Source: Dioscorea cayenensis subsp. rotundata
Lineage: Eukaryota > Streptophyta > Magnoliopsida > Dioscoreales > Dioscoreaceae
Assembly: GCF_009730915.1 (NCBI RefSeq)
Contig: NC_052474.1
Location: 5,801,501-5,865,500 of the forward strand
Direction: 5' to 3'
DNA: 64,000 nucleotides
Shown: positions 1 to 12,100 of the stretch, in pieces
Layout of the letters: every line of letters begins with the position of its first letter
Numbering within the stretch: the first letter of the stretch is position 1
Translations under genes and position numbers: made by a program
The notes under the pieces: generated by a model
Seen by the model: the letters and a program-made list of their open reading frames with translations, nothing else
What the model was told of the DNA's origin: nothing
Databases searched by the model: none

Positions 1-3000
1 TGGTCGGAAATCAGGAGCTGTAAGCCGCCACCGGGAATCCCCTGGATTCTCTGTGGTGACTTTAATGCAATTTTTTCTGAGTTGGACAAGAGCTCAGGGA
101 ACGTGTGTTGGGATGACATTCGTAATGGCCAGAACCTCATTCGGGATTTAAACCTCGTGGAGACTCAACTCAGGGGTCGTCGGTTCACTTGGACCAACAA
201 CCAGCAGACTCCTATATGTGTCTGCCTTGATAGGTTCTTGATCTCTCCCGACTGGCTCTGTCGTTTCCCTAGGGTTCATTAATTCGGTCTCCCTAGATTT
301 GGGTCGGACCACGTCCCCATTCGTCTCGAGCTTGGCCTTCATGTGTTTAAGCCTTTCTTCTTTAAATTTGAAAAATCGTGGTGTCTGACCGATGACTTTC
401 ATGATCGGATTAAGGGTTGGTGGGAAGAGCAGCATTTTGAGGGGTGCGGGGCTTTTGTCATGTCCAAAAAGCTGATTGGTCTTAAGAAGCGTCTCAAGCT
501 TTGGGCTAAGCACACTTTCGGCTCCATTCGGGATCGTAAAAGAGACCTCCGGCATTCCTTGGACAGTTTGGATGTCGCCCGGGAATCCAGACCGCTAACG
601 GCTGATGAGTTAGGGAAAGTGGAGTCGATTTCGCACGAGCTTTCTCTTACCCTTAAACAAGAAGAAATATACTGGAAGCAAAGATCTCGGGTCAAGTGGC
701 TCCGGGAAGGTGATGATAATACTAAATTCTTTCACGCGGTCGCGAACGGTCGCCGTAACCGCAACCTCATTGCTGAAGTGGCTTTGGATGATCGTGTTTT
801 CAAGGGGGCAAAAGACATTAGGCAGGCGTTCACAACCTTTTTTCGCGCTCAATTCGGTGCTAAACGTGATTCCCGTTTGCATTTCGACTGGAATGTTCTG
901 CTCGCTAATAAACCAAGGGTTGACCTCACTTGCCTGGAGTCCCCTTTTTCCATTGAGGAGATTGCTGTGGCCACTAAGGACTTAGGGGCGGACAAGGCTC
1001 CAGGCCCGGACGGTTTCCCTATCCTGTTCTTTCAAAAGTTTTGGAACATTATCGAACAGGATTTGGTTAAATTGTGTAACGACTTCTCTAATCACTCTGC
1101 CAATTTGGAAAAAATCAACTGGGCAAATATCGTTCTTATTCCTAAAATTGATGACCCTGCGTCGGTCTCTGACTACCGCCCTATTAGCTTGATCAACGCC
1201 CCCCTTAAGATTATCTCCAAGATCCTTGCCACCAGACTCTCTAAGGTCATCGACCAGTTAGTGGATCACTCACAATCTGCTTTTATTAAGGGCAGGTCCA
1301 TCATGGACAATGTGGTGGCAGCTGAGGAAATCATCTTTAGCCTTCAAAAAAGGAATCTTGATGGGCACATCGTGAAAGTGGACTTTGCTAAAGCCTTCGA
1401 CATGGTTGACTGGGATTTCCTCCTGGAGCTTTTGGAGGCACGGGGTTTTGGCCCGCGATGGAGGCGTTGGATTGTCAATCTTCTGTTCACATCCAAAGCC
1501 TCTATCCTTGTTAATGGGTCTCCTGAAGGCTATGTCAGATACGAGCGTGGTTTGCGTCAGGGGGACCCCCTGTCACCGCTGCTCTTTGTTCTGGTGGCTG
1601 ATGTGCTCAGCTCTATGTTTAACCATGCTCTTACTTCACGCATTCTTTATGGGGTCCCGCTTGGCAGTTTTGGAAATGTTTGCCACCTGCAATACGCAGA
1701 TGACCTCATTATTTTATCGGCAGGAGGGACAGACGACCTTAGGATTATTAAGTTGATCCTTTTTATCTTTGAACTCTGGTTTGGCGATTAACCTCCACAA
1801 ATCTTGCTTGTTCTCTACCGGCTTTGGATCCCTGCCCAACCAATCTGCCCTGGACACTCTTAATTGTGATGCCAGCGCCCTCCCGATCACCTACCTGGGT
1901 GTCCCGATTGCTGGTAGAAGGCCACGTAGACAGGACTGGGAGGTTCTCATCCTCAAAGTCAAGAAAAGGCTCACCTCTTGGAAGGCTAATTACCTTTCCA
2001 TGGGTGGCAGGCTCACCCTCATCAATTCCGTCTTGACGGCAGTACCCACTTATTGGATGTCGATCTTTCGTCTCCCCAAGTGGGTGGTTCATCGTATTGA
2101 CGGCCTGAGAAGAGATTTTCTATGGAAGGGCCCTGATCTGGATAGGCCTAAATGTCGTCTGGTCAACTGGCTTAGGTTGTGTCTCCCAAGGGATCAAGGG
2201 GGCTGGGAGATCATCAACCTTGTCGAGTTCAATAGTGCTCTCCTTGGAAAATGGTGGTGGAAAGTTGTAAAGGTTGACTCCTGGTGCGGTTTGGCGCCCA
2301 TCCTGTACAACTATTTCCACCATCAACCGAGATGGAACCTCTGGGTATCCCATCATCGCTGGTGGTCTTTCTTTTGGCAAGGCATTCTCCCTTCGTTGGA
2401 AGCTTTCAGAGCCTGCCTTCACTCCCATGTCAGGAATGGTCTGACCACGCTCTTTTGGCTAGATAATTGGTACGATGGGTGTGCCCCTAAATTCCGATGG
2501 GCTGAAGCTTTCCACTCGACTACCTCCCCTTTGTGACTGTTCGGGAGATGCTTTGGGACCTCCCTTCTGGTGCTCTGGGAGACGATCCCCTATTGGCGGA
2601 ACTTAGCAGCACCTTCCACTTTGTGTCTGAAGATCTCCCTGATCTCAAAGTCTGGAAGCTCACTACTGATGGCTCGTTCACTGTCAAGTCTTTCTATAAT
2701 TTCCTTATCGGCGTGGGATCGAGATGCGTGGTCACCCCCGAGGATCTTCAAACACTTCGTTCCTCGGAAAATTGCCACTTTTGCTTGGCTGGTTTGGGAT
2801 AGGAAGATCCTCACGCTTGACACTCTTTCTGCCCGTGGCTGCAACAAGCTGCCCACTGCAACTTGTCTCCTCTGCTGCTCGGATACTGAGTCGATTGATC
2901 ATCTGTTTTTTAGGTGCCCTATGGCGAGGGATATCTGGGACCGCCTTGCACGCCTTTTCTCTTTCCCACGTATTCCCTCTTCCTGCGCAGACCTTTGGGG

Positions 3001-3515
3001 TGCTTGGCTCCGCGAGCTCAGCCCTCGGCTCACTTTGTCATGTTCTTTGATTGCTAGGGTGTTCTTGTGGCAAATTTGGCTTGCTAGAAATAACTGTATT
3101 TTCAACTCTGTTTTTATTTCGTTGCATGCTCTATTTATGAAAATTTGTCATATGCACATCTCTTGGATTCCAGTGGTCCCTGCTAGGGAATTGCACAGGC
3201 TTGAGGAGTCTATTGCTGCGGTCCGGCGCTGCATCCAGTTCTCAGGCCCCCCTCGCGAGGAGTTGGCGCCCGATAGGCACGAGGAGCTCTCCGGCTAGTG
3301 TCCCTTTGTGGCCCCGAGTCTTGGTGGAGTCCCTCCCTCCTCCCTTCTGTGTCTCGGGGTGTTTTTTCTGTCCATGTTGGACTTTTTTGTTTTGTCTGTC
3401 TGGGTCCGTTTGTTTCCACTGCTAGTGGATGGTCTGTTTGCCTTTTTTATCTTGTACTTGTTCTCTTCGTTTAATGCATTTGTGGTTTATCCACTTTATC
3501 AAAAAGAATTATCCA
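1..3515 (+). mobile_element. LINE (L1-type non-LTR retrotransposon), 5'-truncated by window edge and decayed
   Basis: This is the ORF2 part of a plant L1-like LINE, which encodes an endonuclease plus reverse transcriptase that copies the element into the genome. Seen in order: the end of the APE endonuclease (GDFN at about 55-66, SDHVPI at about 307-324), then a reverse transcriptase core (FAKAFD near 1384-1401, GLRQGDPLSP near 1550-1580, YADD near 1693-1704), then a C-terminal zf-RVT region with CxxC and HxxxxC spacing near 2860-2925. The copy is dead. A TAA at 280-282 interrupts the endonuclease frame, the frame shifts near 1765-1775, and it shifts again near 2530 and near 2750-2790. The last coding stop is at 3296-3298, followed by a 3' tail ending in a GTTTATCCACTTTATC-like motif at about 3483-3500. 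The 5' part lies outside the window. No target-site duplication can be judged. Confidence 0.93.
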
Positions 3516-3525
3516 CTCTAAATAG

Positions 3526-3650
3526 CATTCTAGAGAACGAGAAAGAATAACTTCTTAACTGTCCAAAGTTGTGGTAATTTCACCATTCTAGAGAACGAGA
3601 GAGAATAACTTTTTAACCAGTCCAAAGTTATGGTAATAATTTCACAGTGT
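3526..3650. repeat. Tandem duplication of about 60 bp
   Basis: Two adjacent near-identical copies both start CATTCTAGAGAACGAGA, continue through GAATAACTT and a TCCAAAGTT block, and end in AATTTCAC. They begin at about 3527 and 3583. They sit just beyond the LINE tail and before the 3' end of the small gene at 3797. Function unknown. Confidence 0.7.
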
Positions 3651-3796
3651 TTAAAGGTCAAACCAGAAGGAAATTGATACAATGCTTGATGATCATAATA
3701 ACAGAATTTTCCAAGTATATATAATGTTTATGATCACATATATTAATATATATAGCCCTCTCTCCAAGTATAATTATCACAAAACTTTTACAAGCA

Positions 3797-4018
3797 TCAA
3801 ATTTCTTTGCATACATTGGCTGCATAACGAACAACTTGTTTAGCCCATATCTTGATCCAATCTTTCATCCTCTCAGGGTCTAAATCTTTAAGCGTTTCAG
3901 ACTCTATCTTGAGCTCAACGTGTGAAAAACTACGGTTAAAACAAGCTCGTTTCACCCTCTCATTGCCGGAGTTGTCACCGTCCAAATTCCGACGAGCAAG
4001 AGGCTTCTCAGAGGACAT
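3797..4018 (-). CDS. Small plant-specific protein, 73 aa, unknown function
   Basis: A single-exon minus-strand ORF of 73 codons starting with ATG. The protein is polar and charged. Its C-terminal third (LKDLDPERMKDWIKIWAKQV, then VRYA) resembles, from memory, the ending of small uncharacterised plant proteins with a KxEIKRWAKAVVxYAR-like signature. No signal peptide, membrane segment or catalytic motif is visible. A TATATATATATA stretch lies about 50 bp upstream (4069-4084) and could act as a TATA box, although such tracts are frequent here. Family membership and expression are inferred. It may also be a chance ORF or a truncated gene copy, because the 3' side abuts decayed LINE sequence. Confidence 0.5.
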   Translation of the reverse strand: MSSEKPLARRNLDGDNSGNERVKRACFNRSFSHVELKIESETLKDLDPERMKDWIKIWAKQVVRYAANVCKEI

Positions 4019-4299
4019 TAACCTTCCTTCCTCTCTTTGTGCAATAAGTGCTTGAAAATATTGAGTTCATATATATATATATATTACATATTAGTTGACT
4101 TTGAGATGTTTGTAATTTGAAAGATTCTTGTACAGAGTCAGTCTACTACACGCATATGTATATTTATTTATTTATTTATTTATTTTTTAGAAGTTAGTCT
4201 TGGAGTTCAAGTTATTTGTTGGGAAGTTTGATTCATTCCCAAGGACAGTTGTATATGATGGTCTTTGTTTACATATAAACAAAAGTGCTTAAGCAATAG

Positions 4300-4330
<31 letters not shown>

Positions 4331-4864
4331 AATACTAACACAAAGTTTTCGTTTTTCTCACACACGTGTGCGTGTAAGATATTTATAAAATCAAATTTTC
4401 ACAAAAATATCATGAACTCTCATTTAGGAAAATGCATTTCTTATTAAACAATGGCATTAACACCCTCCTAATTTCTAAACTAAATTAAAAAAAGAGTTTT
4501 GTAATTTAAAAAAATATATTTCATACTGCATAATTTTTAATGTTATAAATAAAAAGAAAAAAAAAGAGTTTCAAAACATGACAAAAAGAAAAAAAAAGAA
4601 AAAAGAGCAAGTATAGCAATATGCACTTTTACAGAATTAATACATTAGAATTCAAACTCTCACCAACTTTCCGCATCCCAAAGGATTTAGGATTAGTACA
4701 ACTAATTGCTCAAATAAAATGGTTTTGAAAACCCAAGGTTAGAGTTGTTAATCACCCGAACAAAGTGACTATAGCGACTGCTTTATAATTTATGCCATGA
4801 AAACTTTTCATTAATCTTAAGCAATTAATGATAACAATAATAAACAAATGCTATTAGAGAATTG
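4019..4864. other. AT-rich intergenic stretch
   Basis: No gene is recognised. It contains (TA)n tracts at about 4070-4084 and 4302-4316, a (TG)n run at 4315-4331, a palindromic CACACGTGTG block at about 4361-4370 (G-box core), and poly-A-rich tracts near 4550-4605. It ends at the assembly gap. Confidence 0.6.
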
Positions 4865-5864
4865 NNNNNNNNNNNNNNNNNNNNNNNNNNNNNNNNNNNN
4901 NNNNNNNNNNNNNNNNNNNNNNNNNNNNNNNNNNNNNNNNNNNNNNNNNNNNNNNNNNNNNNNNNNNNNNNNNNNNNNNNNNNNNNNNNNNNNNNNNNNN
5001 NNNNNNNNNNNNNNNNNNNNNNNNNNNNNNNNNNNNNNNNNNNNNNNNNNNNNNNNNNNNNNNNNNNNNNNNNNNNNNNNNNNNNNNNNNNNNNNNNNNN
5101 NNNNNNNNNNNNNNNNNNNNNNNNNNNNNNNNNNNNNNNNNNNNNNNNNNNNNNNNNNNNNNNNNNNNNNNNNNNNNNNNNNNNNNNNNNNNNNNNNNNN
5201 NNNNNNNNNNNNNNNNNNNNNNNNNNNNNNNNNNNNNNNNNNNNNNNNNNNNNNNNNNNNNNNNNNNNNNNNNNNNNNNNNNNNNNNNNNNNNNNNNNNN
5301 NNNNNNNNNNNNNNNNNNNNNNNNNNNNNNNNNNNNNNNNNNNNNNNNNNNNNNNNNNNNNNNNNNNNNNNNNNNNNNNNNNNNNNNNNNNNNNNNNNNN
5401 NNNNNNNNNNNNNNNNNNNNNNNNNNNNNNNNNNNNNNNNNNNNNNNNNNNNNNNNNNNNNNNNNNNNNNNNNNNNNNNNNNNNNNNNNNNNNNNNNNNN
5501 NNNNNNNNNNNNNNNNNNNNNNNNNNNNNNNNNNNNNNNNNNNNNNNNNNNNNNNNNNNNNNNNNNNNNNNNNNNNNNNNNNNNNNNNNNNNNNNNNNNN
5601 NNNNNNNNNNNNNNNNNNNNNNNNNNNNNNNNNNNNNNNNNNNNNNNNNNNNNNNNNNNNNNNNNNNNNNNNNNNNNNNNNNNNNNNNNNNNNNNNNNNN
5701 NNNNNNNNNNNNNNNNNNNNNNNNNNNNNNNNNNNNNNNNNNNNNNNNNNNNNNNNNNNNNNNNNNNNNNNNNNNNNNNNNNNNNNNNNNNNNNNNNNNN
5801 NNNNNNNNNNNNNNNNNNNNNNNNNNNNNNNNNNNNNNNNNNNNNNNNNNNNNNNNNNNNNNNN
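4865..5864. other. Assembly gap, exactly 1000 N
   Basis: The unsequenced run is exactly 1000 bases, which suggests a fixed-size scaffold gap placeholder rather than a measured length. Sequence on either side is AT-rich and non-coding. Any gene or repeat here is invisible. Confidence 0.99.
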
Positions 5865-6108
5865 GCAAATAGTAAATGATAGGAATGTCTTCTAAATAAC
5901 GTCCACAATAAATTTTAAAGGAAACAAGCCAGAGCTTTTAAATGCTTACATACACAGTAATACAGTAACTCTAGAATACAAAGGCAATAAAAAATTTTCA
6001 AGATATGCTGTAAAAATGTGGGAAGTATATCTTAAATTCTCTACAAAATTTGGATGCAGCAAAATGGCTACAAAATAATAAATTAGCAAACACATAAATT
6101 TCATTGCC

Positions 6109-9100
6109 TTAAGATTTATTCTTTTTGCTGAATTTTGACCTATCTTTATGACCGTCGCCTTTTCTTTTGTTCTTTCTTGATGATTCCAAGTGAGTTTCGG
6201 GCTTCTCTTTCCTCGGTCTGTTGGATTTAACACTGAGGAGGCCACTGGCCGGAACTTTACCAGCTCCGGTTTGAAGAGCCTTCTCGAAATCACCTTCTCT
6301 ATCCACAATGGCATATTGCTGCAGGAGCTCTGGATCCAACATCGCTTCATTTCCGGCTTTCATTTTCTCCTGACGAGTTTGCTAAAAGCTCAGTAAACAA
6401 ATTTTGAAGGCGAAAAGAATACTAATAATAATAAAAGGAAATATATTGAATTAAATTGCTCACCATGACCTCCCTGGCAGCCTCATTGAGATCTTCATCA
6501 ACTGATTTACTGTGAGGAGCAAATGATACCTACACAACAACATGACATATTGAAAATGTGGACAAATGAAACCAGAACAAGTTTTGGCTTTGTATCTGAG
6601 TTTGATGAGCAATTAGAACAAAAGCTTGAATTTAATCATGGGAGAAACAAGTGGTTGCTTACATCCTTGAGTCGAGGTAAAGTTGAGTCAATGTCTTTGG
6701 CTGCAATGCTGTATAGATAATTGTACAGTTTTTTCATCACCTTGATGAACAATGACAGTATCTGCTCTCTTTCCAGCTTCATCTCTTCCTGCAAAGCAAA
6801 AGTACAGAGGCTCATGAATCATAATCATATACTCCCTCCGTTCTTCTTTATCTGTCGTGGTTATAACCGAATCTCACGTAGCAAGAAACTTAGTTATTTC
6901 ACAAAATTTTATAAAAAATTAGTTATATTACCAAAATTACCTCTATTTTATATTTTCACATTTCTTTCTCATATTTAATTCCAATAGGAGAGTTGAATAG
7001 AGTATAAAGGGTAATTTTGAAAAAAAATAATAATAAGTGCTTCTTAATGTTAGCAAAAGACAATAAAAATGAATATGGATTTGTGACAGATAAAAATGAA
7101 CGGAGGAAGTAACATGTATAATTTCTGAGTTTTAATAAAAAACTAGATTGGTTTAATGAGTGAGCTTGCCTTGATATATGAAATGTCTTGGTTCTGCATA
7201 CCTATGCAGAATAAGACAGAAGCTTGAACAGGAGTTAATGTCATCGGAATCTTTTCCTGGAAGTACTGATGCGCGAGTATCGGAACAAGGTCTAGAATCT
7301 GCAGACCAAAGTAAATTAAGTCCTTGAATAGGATGTGTATGAGAACTTATACTCATCAACAGAAAAGAAAATGTGAGCATGTGATTTGGTGTTTTGTAAT
7401 AACAGAAATTAATAACCCAAATAGACAAGGACCATTTTATTAAATACAAAATCATATAAGAACAACCTAAGCCACCTTACCATATGATAATCTACATGAT
7501 TATTTGTGTATGCTTCCAGTCGCTTCATATCATATGGTGACAGCAGGGCCTGCAAAGGCTTTGAGTTCTCATCGGATAATGTTTCATGCTCTGCAAAACT
7601 TATCTTTGATGCCAATATGCTGGTACATTGATAAATAAGGAAAAAAAAAAAACATATTATCATGATGCATATGTGTGTGAATCAGAAAGAACGGTGACAG
7701 AATTTGGGTAATGACCTCATCGCAAGCTTATAATCAAGTGCACGAAAGGTGGTGCCAAGGAGTCGGCTAAACCGTTGTTTGAAATCTGCAACAGTTTTCA
7801 TGATCTTCAACAGATTCCCCATTGGATTCAAGTAAGATGCATCTTAGCAAAACTTACCTTCATAAAATGGAGAAAGAAACCCCAATTGCCCAGGTTCACT
7901 AACTTCAATTTCATCATTGTTTAATGGCTTCAGAACCATGCAAGTATGTTCACCAGTCACGGCACTCTGGTGATGAAAAATGAAGGTCTCGATAAACCCA
8001 AAGACAATCTAAGCAACATCAGCAAACACAGTGAACTAATAGAATGTCTTACTGGAATCTGGCCAATATAGAATGGCACAAAGTTGTGCTTCCTCCAGAA
8101 ACGAAATAGATCCCTTGTCAGACCAAAAGATACACCAAGGTAATGGAGTTTTTCAGGGTGCCTTTCACGAAGATGTACAAGAAGAGGAGGGAGATTAGCC
8201 CTCGGCGTTATATTCTCCTCTAATAATGAGACCTGTGAACAATGCACAAGGTAATAAAATTCTAAGTTAACTACAAAACAAGATTCCCAGAGCAAATTAT
8301 TGGTTAACTGTTAGAAATCAACTAACAAAAATTGTATCAAACCAAAAATCAAATTAAAGGTAAGCATATTTTGTAAAGGAAGATTCAGACTTGAAGGGAA
8401 AAAAAATGATAGATCTGCATGTATTAAAACTTGAACCACTTCTCATTTCAGTTCCAAAAACAATTCATGATAGAAGAGCAGGCTTGATAACAAGCTTTGA
8501 AAATCACATGGTTAAAGGAGTAAGCTCAATATTAGATGAAGTGCATTTCAGATTCTATCTGTAAATATAGGAAGGAATCATATACTGTTAATATAGTTTA
8601 AAAAACCACCTTTTCTGCAGCTTCAGTAACTCTGATGTTTTGCTCCTCATTCTCATCAAATTCTGCTTCAGTGAAATGAGTCAGCTGTCCTTCATAGTAC
8701 CTGCACGATATAAAAAAGAGACGTGAGAGATGCACTGGAAAAATTTCCAGACACACAGCAAGATGGAAATAGCAGAAATAGTGGCGAGGGACAGAGCTCA
8801 TGTAAATCAGTTTGTCATAGCCTTGCCCGTGATCAAATTGAGACATAAGAGATGCACTGCAATAATTCCAAGACAAAAATTGGAGAAGGGTTGGAAGGAT
8901 AGAGCACAAGGAAATCAGTTTGCCATATAGCTTTTCAGGTTGTTTAAGGAATTTTCAGAGAAGAAGCTCAACTATGGATCTAGCACAAATCCCTCATCAA
9001 AACAGTCGAAAATAGACAACTTCTATTCTCAAAGGGATGGACGAACAGAGCACAAGGAAATCAGTGTCAATGTACTAATATGAATCTTTTAACCCCACTT

Positions 9101-12100
9101 AAACTATCCTCAAATGAATGTCTTGGATATAAACAACCATGTATCCATGTAACTAGTTATTCATTAAACCACAGTCAAAAGAATAAAGGAAATACTCAAT
9201 AAATGCAAGAAAGCATCAGATATAAAGGTAACCAAAAGTTTCAATAATTTATTAAAATTATGCAATAAGAACATGTGCCCTCAAAGAGCATTAATCCAAA
9301 TGCATGTTGCAAGTGGAGATAGCAAGTGGAAACACCCAAGTACTTCCTACCTCTTTGAGCATATAGACTGTATTTTTGCCTTATAAAATGCCTTTCTAAC
9401 AAGCTTATAGGCAAAACCAAATACAAAATTTAATAAAGAGAAATCAGCTGCTGGCCCACCCATACCTTGCTAAAAGCTCTACCGCAACTGAGCCATATCC
9501 AAGCTGCATCAGTTCAGAATGCAATTATTAGCGATAAGAAACCTGATCTGGATGGATTCTACTAAAATGGCTTAATGATATTAAATTACCCTTAACGCAC
9601 TGGGGTGGACAGCAATTCGCACAATTCTAGCACCAGAAAGACTTGGAAATGTATTATCTTGGAATTGCTCACAAAATTTCCAGGGAATTTGGTCACCAAA
9701 AGGTTGGTGTCCCTCGCTCAGGCTTTTAATAGCAGATTTACGTGATATTTGCCCTTCAAGAGAAACCTGTATTCAAGATCGCAGAATTCTTATTTTGCAT
9801 ATGTTTCCCAAACAACTACACTTGTATATCCATAATTGGCAAAATTAAACAAGTTCAATAGAAGATATTGCAAAATTCTGACCAGAAAGTAAAATATTAA
9901 AGAAACTTCCAGAAAAAATTGAACTGCTGAGTTATAATAGTTAGTTAACAATGAAAATCAACCCAAAAAGTAACTAATAATACGTGCGCCAAAATAGTAA
10001 AATAGGCCCAGCATTCAGTTTGAAATCCAGAAACTATGCAGACGTTCAATGAAGTACTTAAGCAAAATTATTAATGTTTTATGGTGTTACAAGAAATCAA
10101 TCTTGATGACAAAAAACCAACCCAGAAGGTAGTTAGTACAATTAACAAGTATATAGATACAGTTAACCCAATGATAATAAATGGACAGCTTATAAATAAT
10201 ATCAGAGAATAATCCTTAGCTTTCCCATTGAATGTTATGGTAAGTTAAATAGAATCCACGATGTAAACCTGTATTACACACAAAATATCTGGAAGTTGAT
10301 TTTTAGACTCATCAACAGGGCCTGCACATGAAGATACAAATATTGAATCAAGTATTGACAGAGAAAAATGAGCATCATCCTCAGATAAAATGGCTAATGA
10401 AAATGGTGGTAATGGTTCCTCTACGAAAGGCATACCGAGCAAAACAAATAGGTGGTGTGATGGTGCATCAGCCATTAATTGCAAGTCATTCGGAGAATTT
10501 TTGTAGTGAGAAGCAACATAAAGAGCCATCATCCTCTGTCAAAATAAAATAAGTTCAAAGATAAAGATAAACATATTCACTGCTAACAACTTTTGAGCAT
10601 GCCACACACACACTGAAATAAACCACATTCATAAAAAGTTGCTTAAAATAATAATAATAATAAATTTTCAAAAATAAACACCCTATTTTAACAAAGAAAA
10701 CAAAGAAAAGATGAGCTGTTGTTCCACTTACCTGTAAAAATATTTCACTCTCTTTGTGATAAGAGAAAAGGGTGTCTCGATTAACATAGTAGAGATCACA
10801 TTCACTCGGATGGGGGAGTCTGCAAAAATGCACCAACGACTAAGGGATAATCAAATAGGAAATGAAGCAGGTCATCAGTGAAACACAAACCTGGAAATGT
10901 TAGGTATATAACTTGTGACATCCAAGCAAAGTAATCCATAAAGCCAAGACTCAATAGGATCTCCAGAAGCATATCTGATCGACTCATTCAGTTCAATCTT
11001 CTTAAAAAGCCTACCTACAATCCAAACCATGCAAGTCCACACGGCATCATAATAAGAAAGATTGTAAAGTAATTCAACGCAAATAATTTTTGGATGCAAC
11101 AATCAGCCTATATTTACAATAACCTGGCTAGTCAATCACATTCCAACTCACCCACAAAGGAAGAATATGAAAATATTTCACTTGAAGAGCAACCAATAAA
11201 CAAGAAAGATTATTTATTATGAAATAAGATCATCAAAAATATTGACCAAGTTAAAAGAAGTGCTAATTTCATTAACACAATCCTAGCATATATTTGGTTG
11301 ATTGGCTGACGAGCTTAGTTTCTGTCCATGAATAAACTATCAAACATTTTTACTTCTATTGCATCTCTTTATTATTTTTAAAATTTTTGATAAATGTGCC
11401 AAGCCACCTCAAAACATCAAATGAGAGAGTGTTTTCCAAACTTTGCATTGTGGAAGTGGCATGTCTCCTTATTGCAAATTCCATTTACTACCCTGTCATT
11501 ACATATTAGAAGGAACAGCGCAACAACTCTTACCAGGATGGGGACCATCAACAGTCTGACCAGGCACCTGGCTTTGTGATTCCAATTGCTGAAGAAGCTT
11601 CAATGACAATGACCTTCCCGTGCCTTCATACCTTTAAAGAGAGAAATCATCAAAAATCAAATAATATAACTAAGCATATTCTATAAAGCATGAAAAACTG
11701 CATTAATACAAGTTACAGCCAAAGCCAATATCTCCATAGAGATCAGAAGCTTCATTCTACAAAACAAAAAGTGAATAGATAATAAAAAGAATTTCCAGAA
11801 GAGCACACCCATTAACAGTAGATGAAAGGAAGACAAGATAAGGTCCGAGCAGTGACTTCACGATAGGTAATGGAATAGCTGCAGCTTCATCAATAACTAG
11901 AAGCTCAACTTGAGCAAGTTTTCCATGGTCATGTGGTTTCAGATACTGTTGCAAGAAAACTTTGTTAGAAGAGAACATCAAAAGACAAACAGTGCTAGTG
12001 AACAATTTCAACAGCATTAAAAATGGGCACTGCTTTGCCTACATTAGGGTAAATCTAAACTAAATTGCATCATGTTTAAAGTATTAAGCATACATTTGAT

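Noticed and set aside
4817-5908. Long open frames on both strands across the gap region
   Set aside because: They consist of N and carry no sequence information.
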